From contig NZ_JAGGLI010000016.1 in NCBI RefSeq assembly GCF_017874355.1, forward strand, positions 1 to 57,934: a stretch of DNA of 57,934 nucleotides, read 5' to 3'. The notes beneath the pieces were generated by a model, which saw only the letters and a program-made list of their open reading frames with translations, did not search any database and was not told the origin of the DNA. The DNA is from Acetoanaerobium pronyense. GTDB taxonomy: Bacteria; Bacillota; Clostridia; Peptostreptococcales; Filifactoraceae. Both the position numbers and the translations under genes were made by a program. Shown here piece after piece: positions 53,491 to 57,934 of this stretch. Each line of letters begins with the position of its first letter. Positions within the stretch are counted from its first letter, which is position 1.

Positions 53491-53883
53491 TTAATCACCT
53501 CCAAGGTTCGGAGGTATTATAGAGCTTTCATTAAACTCTCCTTTTACAACAAAATTTATTGACCCCAGAGAAACATTTGCCTTATTATCAGTTAATGTTA
53601 TTTTAAATTTTTCATCTTTGATATACTTAGACTTTAAATCTCCATTGTAGGAATCCTTAACATAATCTTCTATTTTTGAAGGATTAAATCCAGGTAAGTT
53701 TTTATTTTCCATATAATACATCTCTGCCATTTTACCAAGCTGAATTGCAGTTGCTGCATCTGTTTTTAATCTTTGATTATCTACTATTTCCGAGTATTTA
53801 GGCAAAGAAATAGCTGCTATCAATAAAATAAGTGATATAACAGCTAAAAACTCAATAAGCGTAAATCCCAGTCTTTTTTTCAT
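53491..53883 (-). CDS. pilA: Type IV pilin / ComGC-like major pilin
   Basis: A 130-residue pilin with the textbook prepilin start KKRLG|FTLIEFLAVISLILLIAA; Glu5 conserved, then a helix and a small beta-domain. It leads the operon and probably forms the fibre. I use ATG 53883 after GGGGGG; a reading six codons longer has a worse start. No prepilin peptidase is in this window, so PilD must be elsewhere. Confidence 0.92.
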   Translation of the reverse strand: MKKRLGFTLIEFLAVISLILLIAAISLPKYSEIVDNQRLKTDAATAIQLGKMAEMYYMENKNLPGFNPSKIEDYVKDSYNGDLKSKYIKDEKFKITLTDNKANVSLGSINFVVKGEFNESSIIPPNLGGD

Positions 53884-53907
53884 GATTTTCCCCCCATACA
53901 AATCCCA

Positions 53908-53988
53908 TTACAAAAAATATTTGCCCCTAAAAACCTTTTTCATAAATTTTGAGATTAATAAGACTAGACTTGAGACTGTCTTTATCAT
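53908..53988 (-). CDS. Candidate 26-residue membrane peptide upstream of pilA
   Basis: A short frame starts at ATG 53988 with GAGGA just upstream and ends with TAA. The peptide has a hydrophobic half (SSLVLLISKF) and a basic, aromatic half (KKVFRGKYF), so could be a small membrane protein or a leader peptide for the pilus operon. It is 24 bases before the pilA start. Nothing but the site and composition supports it. Confidence 0.35.
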   Translation of the reverse strand: MIKTVSSLVLLISKFMKKVFRGKYFL

Positions 53989-54057
53989 TTTGTCCTCACA
54001 GGAGAATATATCAATTGACTGAATTTACGTCTATTTAATTATTTTGAAAAAACTATA

Positions 54058-55848
54058 TTACACCACACTTTCCCATAGCATTTTTATTATGTCACTGTCC
54101 TCTTTATCCATAAGAGTAAATATTTGAAGATAATCAGTAGCCCTTGTAATAGCTGTATAAACTACATTTATATTTTTGATAAATGAATGGGAGTCTGACA
54201 TGGTATATTCATTGCCAAGGCTATGATTAAAGAGCATCTCAAGCTCACATAAAATTACAGCCTTATATTCTAGATTGTTGATAGAATATATATTTGATAT
54301 AGTCACTCCGCTTTTGTAGTTTAGATTTGTAATTTCCTCATGAGCCGAAATATAAGGTATATCAGCATCATCAAGGGCTTTTTTCAAGAGATACTGGAAA
54401 TAAATCACACTTCTGGTTCCTGTCTTTCGTTTGTTGAATGGAAATATAATACATATATCTGAAATATTTATCTTCTTTTTTTCCTGTAAAAAATTTATTT
54501 TGTTTATTATTTCCTGAAACTTTTCTTCTATAGTCTCTACTTTTTCTATGCAAACTGAATCCCCTTTGATTCGCTGGGATGCACTTTTTATAAGATAATC
54601 GTCTGGGACTATAAGGTTTTTTTCCTGACTATAAGAAATTACATTATCAATGAAATTATTTGTGAAGCCTGTAAGAGATTTTGTTGATCTATAATTTTTA
54701 TTGAATTCTTTAATATCCCTAAAATCAAAATTCTCCCATCCTCCAACAAAATCCATAAGTGTTCCTCTTATGTCTTTTCCTTTGTCTGCAGATATCATAA
54801 GAAATTTTTTGGTTTTATAAAGTACATTTTCTAAAAAAAGAAAATGTTCTTCTTTGAAATTCTCAGCTTCATCTATAAAAATACCTTTATATAAGTTTTT
54901 ATCCTTGTATATCTGGGACACTTTTGTAAATATTGTATCGAACTGCTGATCAAAGTTTTTTTTGCTATTTTTCTCTATTTTTAGTCCATATTTTTTTGAA
55001 AGCCCAAGTATATAGCTATGAAAATTGATGATTTCCAGATTTTCATTCTTTGAGTTTGTCATATCAAGGTTATTTTTTATATCATTCATAAGCTGTTTAT
55101 TAAAGGTTATGAAAAGGAATTTGTCCTTATTGTATACTTTTGATAATTTAATAGCTCTTGCAAGTAATGTAGTAGTCTTTCCTGACCCTGCTGGACCAAT
55201 AAAAAGAGTGTTGCCGTACTTTATAGAATTAATTTTAGCCACTTGAGTCTTAGTAAGAGGCATAGCCTGATAGTTATGATCTTTATATGAAAAGAGCAGT
55301 TTTTTAAATTCTTTATTGATTAGTCTATTAGAATCTTCTTTTTTCATTACATGGTATTCTTTGCATAGATAATATCTCATTAAATTTAAAGTAATCTCAT
55401 CGTTAGGCTCGCTCATGTAACTATCCATAGACTCTTCATTGTTTAAAATCCTTTCAAATATTGATTTATCAATAATATTTGATTTTGCAAAATCATAACT
55501 ATATTTTGATAAATCTACATAAGGCATAAAAAAAACATATTTAAAATTAAAATTTAATCCTTCTTTATCTATATTTTCTCTAAGGTAGAGACTTTCCTCC
55601 TCCATAATTTCCATTAATTCTTCTTCAAGAATGGAAAAAGTATCTTCTTGGGTATCCATAAATTTTATAATAAGTGTTTTTCCCTTGTACTCATAATATA
55701 GGTCTGCATAGAAACTTGGATAAGGAGTTATTTTTAAAATTCCTACCCCAGGAAGTTTGTTTTTAAAATATTTATAAAATTCTCTTTCACTGTCTTTGGT
55801 TTTAAAAGCTTCTACTTCTGACAAGATATTATTTGAATAGAATTTCAA
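54058..55848 (-). CDS. UvrD-like helicase with degenerate NERD-like N-terminus
   Basis: A 596-residue superfamily 1 helicase. Walker A GPAGSGKTTTLLARA at about residue 220; Walker B FIDEAENF; YRSTKSLTGF-like motif IV region; motif VI VVYTAITRATDYLQ. The first 190 residues resemble the NERD nuclease-like domain (YPSFYADLYYEYKGKTLIIKF) but the ExK motif is IIK, so nuclease activity is doubtful. It starts at TTG 55848 after GGAGG and is not clearly in an operon. The role is unknown; such proteins are found in DNA repair or defence settings, not shown here. Confidence 0.85.
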   Translation of the reverse strand: MKFYSNNILSEVEAFKTKDSEREFYKYFKNKLPGVGILKITPYPSFYADLYYEYKGKTLIIKFMDTQEDTFSILEEELMEIMEEESLYLRENIDKEGLNFNFKYVFFMPYVDLSKYSYDFAKSNIIDKSIFERILNNEESMDSYMSEPNDEITLNLMRYYLCKEYHVMKKEDSNRLINKEFKKLLFSYKDHNYQAMPLTKTQVAKINSIKYGNTLFIGPAGSGKTTTLLARAIKLSKVYNKDKFLFITFNKQLMNDIKNNLDMTNSKNENLEIINFHSYILGLSKKYGLKIEKNSKKNFDQQFDTIFTKVSQIYKDKNLYKGIFIDEAENFKEEHFLFLENVLYKTKKFLMISADKGKDIRGTLMDFVGGWENFDFRDIKEFNKNYRSTKSLTGFTNNFIDNVISYSQEKNLIVPDDYLIKSASQRIKGDSVCIEKVETIEEKFQEIINKINFLQEKKKINISDICIIFPFNKRKTGTRSVIYFQYLLKKALDDADIPYISAHEEITNLNYKSGVTISNIYSINNLEYKAVILCELEMLFNHSLGNEYTMSDSHSFIKNINVVYTAITRATDYLQIFTLMDKEDSDIIKMLWESVV

Positions 55849-55989
55849 ATTATTTCCTCCTATCTTTTAGCCTATATTCGTTTTACCCAACTTATAATAA
55901 TAGTATCATAAAAATAAATAATTTTTAATTTTTAAACAATTTTATAACATAATTTTTAAGTTAATGATTGTTTTGATATTTTACATAGC

Positions 55990-56020
55990 AAAAAGGAGCT
56001 GATTTATAATCAGCTCCTTT
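55990..56020 (-). terminator. Terminator after rny
   Basis: A 13-bp perfect stem AAAGGAGCTGATT/AATCAGCTCCTTT, 3-base loop and five T on minus, 14 bases past the rny stop. Confidence 0.92.
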
Positions 56021-56033
56021 GATTTCAAGTTCA

Positions 56034-57575
56034 TTATTTTGCGTAATCTACTGCTCTTGTTTCTCTTATTATACTTACTTTAATTTGACCTGGATATTCC
56101 ATTTCATTTTCAATTTTCTTTGTTACATCTCTTGCTAAAAGAGGAAGATATTGATCGTCAACATTATCAGGTTTTACAATAATTCTAACTTCTCTTCCAG
56201 CTTGTATCGCATATGATTTTTCAACACCCTCATATGAGTTCGCAATTTCTTCTAGTTTTTCAAGTCTCTTGATATATGCTTCAAGGGTTTCTCTTCTTGC
56301 TCCTGGTCTTGCAGCTGATATAGCATCCGCCGCTGTAACAAGGATCGCTTCAACAGATTGAGCCTCATAATCTCCATGATGAGTTGACATAGCATGGATT
56401 ACATCTTTGGATTCTTTGTATCTTCTTAGAAGGTCCATACCTATTTCTACGTGAGTTCCTTCCATTTCATGGTCTACAGCCTTTCCAATATCATGAAGGA
56501 GTCCAGCTCTTTTTGCAAGTTTTACATCTGAGCCAATCTCTGCAGCCATTATACCGCATAAATGGGATATTTCAATTGAATGTTTTAGGACATTTTGTCC
56601 ATAACTTGTTCTATACTTTAATCTTCCTAAAAGCTTCACAAGCTCAGGATGAAGACCATATACTCCTGTTTCAAATACAGCCTTTTCCCCTTCTTCTTTG
56701 ATAGTATTTTCAACTTCTTTTTTAGCCTTTTCAACCATTTCTTCAATTCTTGCAGGATGTATTCTTCCATCTGATATAAGCTTCTCAAGTGCTATTCTAG
56801 CAACTTCTCTTCTTATAGGATCAAAAGCAGAAAGAACTACAGCTTCTGGAGTGTCATCTATTATAAGATCTACACCTGTTAGCGTCTCAAGGGTTCTTAT
56901 ATTTCTACCTTCTCTTCCAATTATTCTACCCTTCATTTCATCATTTGGCAGATTAACAACACTTACAGTTGTTTCAGCCACATGATCAGCCGAGCATTTT
57001 TGAATAGCATAAGCTACTATCTCTCTTGCTTTTTTATCTGCATCTTCTTTTACTTCTGTTTCAATTTCTTTGATTTTTATTGCAAGTTCTTGTCTTACTT
57101 CTCTCTCTGCATTTGTGAGTATTTGATTCTTTGCTTCTTCAGTAGTTAAATTGGATATTCCTTCAAGCTTTTCTAGCTGCTGCCTTTTTATGGCCTCAAT
57201 TTCTAATTCTTGTTCTGTAATTCCCCTTAATTTTTCAGCAAGTTTAATTTCTTTGTCTTCAAGTTGAGATATTTTTTTGTCTAAAACTTCTTCTTTTTGA
57301 ACTAGTCTTTTCTCAAATTTTTGAAGCTCGGTTCTTCTTTCCTTGCTGTCTTTATCAAACTCATTTCTCATTCTGTGTATTTCTTCTTTTGCTTCAAGGA
57401 GCTTTTCTTTTTTAAGGGTTTCAGAATTTTTTTCAGCTTTTTCAATAATCTCTTTCGCTACATTCTCGGCTTGGTTTATCTTGCCTTCTGAAATGTTTTT
57501 TCTAGCCATATATCCTGCAAAAGCAGATAATATAGCTGTTACAATTGCAATAAGTATTACATTTGTGATAGACAT
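56034..57575 (-). CDS. rny: Ribonuclease Y
   Basis: A 513-residue membrane-anchored endonuclease that starts mRNA decay. It has an N-terminal TM helix ([18 protein letters not shown]), a long coiled coil (residues about 30-190), a KH domain ([22 protein letters not shown]), and an HD domain ([24 protein letters not shown]). I start at ATG 57575; AGGAGG is 12 bases upstream, a little far, but the length then matches the family. Confidence 0.97.
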   Translation of the reverse strand: MSITNVILIAIVTAILSAFAGYMARKNISEGKINQAENVAKEIIEKAEKNSETLKKEKLLEAKEEIHRMRNEFDKDSKERRTELQKFEKRLVQKEEVLDKKISQLEDKEIKLAEKLRGITEQELEIEAIKRQQLEKLEGISNLTTEEAKNQILTNAEREVRQELAIKIKEIETEVKEDADKKAREIVAYAIQKCSADHVAETTVSVVNLPNDEMKGRIIGREGRNIRTLETLTGVDLIIDDTPEAVVLSAFDPIRREVARIALEKLISDGRIHPARIEEMVEKAKKEVENTIKEEGEKAVFETGVYGLHPELVKLLGRLKYRTSYGQNVLKHSIEISHLCGIMAAEIGSDVKLAKRAGLLHDIGKAVDHEMEGTHVEIGMDLLRRYKESKDVIHAMSTHHGDYEAQSVEAILVTAADAISAARPGARRETLEAYIKRLEKLEEIANSYEGVEKSYAIQAGREVRIIVKPDNVDDQYLPLLARDVTKKIENEMEYPGQIKVSIIRETRAVDYAK

Positions 57576-57840
57576 GATCCACAGCCACCTCCTTTTTCTT
57601 ATTTTGTCACACAAAAGCCATGATGTTTTAGTATCTCTATAATCATAGCTTCTTAAATACTAGCTAATTTGTTCTCAAACTTCCTTATTTTAAAGAGGTA
57701 TGGGAAATATACAAGCTTTTATATAACCTTTTGTTTTATGATTGCAGATTACTCTAAAACTATGTCATATATTACTTGTACCTCTTATAATTGTAATGGT
57801 TATAACTACTTGTGTCAAGAATGCCTATAGTTCTATATAA
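57576..57840. other. Non-coding gap between group II intron and rny
   Basis: About 265 bases without a supported gene. The rny ribosome site (AGGAGG at 57588-57593) is in it; no strong promoter pair was found, so the promoter may lie further right or inside the intron exon boundary. Confidence 0.6.
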
Positions 57841-57934
57841 ATCGAGTAGGAGGTAGATAATTATTTTATCTACCGACCTCTCACACCACCGTACGTACCG
57901 TTCGGTATACGGCGGTTCATTAGAATCTAATGTA
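57841..57934 (-). mobile_element. 3' end of a group II intron (domains V and VI), partial
   Basis: Minus-strand sequence ending CCTCCTACTCGAT at 57841 has the look of a bacterial group II intron 3' end. Domain V-like: a hairpin at about 57884-57917 with arms ACCGCCGTAT/GTACGGTGGT and inner TACC/GGTA around GAAC. Domain VI-like: GGTAGATAA/TTATCTACC (57852-57874) with a likely bulged branch A in CTACTC. The linker GTGTGAGAGGTCGG is common in such introns. The rest, including any reverse transcriptase gene, lies beyond the window. Confidence 0.75.

Noticed and set aside
53884-54057. c-di-GMP riboswitch before the pilus operon
   Set aside because: In C. difficile pilus genes have one, but no GEMM-like conserved core is present here.
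54371-54553. 60-codon minus-strand frame inside the helicase gene
   Set aside because: Out of frame within the helicase core; no ribosome site of note.
1-57934. CRISPR arrays, tRNA or rRNA genes, and insertion-sequence transposases
   Set aside because: No regularly spaced repeats, no cloverleaf or rRNA-like conserved sequence and no transposase frame were seen; the only mobile-element signal is the intron end at the right edge.

Overview
This is a low-GC (roughly one third G+C) Firmicutes chromosome segment, most like an anaerobic clostridium and probably close to the Peptostreptococcaceae. The reasons are the strong AGGAGG ribosome sites, frequent TTG and GTG starts, TTGACA/TATAAT promoters, a T-box, CodY, the clostridial order iscR-nifS-nifU-alaS-ireB-ruvX-DUF1292-fur-RNase J, and the order ylxM-ffh-rpsP-khpA-rimM-trmD-rplS. 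The genus is inferred from gene content only. Almost everything is on the minus strand; only a YdjM-like membrane protein (2063-2803) and shikimate kinase (42325-42825) are on plus. Below, gene order is often given in the direction of transcription, from high to low coordinates.

1-17 kb: RNase J, Fur, a small DUF1292 protein, RuvX, a ferredoxin-fused aldo/keto reductase, a large AlkP-like membrane protein, IreB, AlaRS under a tRNA-Ala T-box (specifier GCU), NifU/NifS/Rrf2 for Fe-S assembly, RarA, CodY (with a possible CodY site in its own leader) and TopA. The AlkP-like gene and the reductase sit between ireB and ruvX, which are usually adjacent.

17-36 kb: DprA, ComM, YraN, YlqH and a FliK-like protein, RNase HII and RbgA; then rplS with its own promoter and leader; then trmD-rimM-khpA-rpsP-ffh-ylxM from one promoter; then ftsY, smc, an Elp3-like radical SAM enzyme, rnc, a zinc-ribbon protein, efp and an Xaa-Pro peptidase. 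Stem-loops sit right at the stop codons of rpsP and khpA and just after rplS.

37-48 kb is accessory. An ATP-grasp ligase, a MurE-like ligase lacking the diamino-acid and C-terminal MurE motifs, and an aspartate-racemase-family enzyme form one apparent operon. This is the best candidate here for an undescribed pathway: ligation of an amino acid, perhaps D-Asp, into a wall precursor or small peptide. Then come a YczE-type membrane protein, divergent aroD and aroK, glnS, and a two-component system whose sensor carries a Met/His cluster. That system neighbours a small Met-rich SHOCT membrane protein and a cation-diffusion transporter, with a possible three-way-junction RNA between the response regulator and the SHOCT gene.

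48-57.9 kb: a compact type IV pilus or pseudopilus operon (pilin, PilB, PilC, PilN- and PilO-like proteins and four pseudopilins, one lacking Glu5), preceded by a possible 26-residue membrane peptide gene; then a UvrD-like helicase with a possibly dead nuclease-like N-terminus, then RNase Y. The right edge cuts into the 3' end (domains V-VI) of a group II intron that lies upstream of rny in the same orientation.
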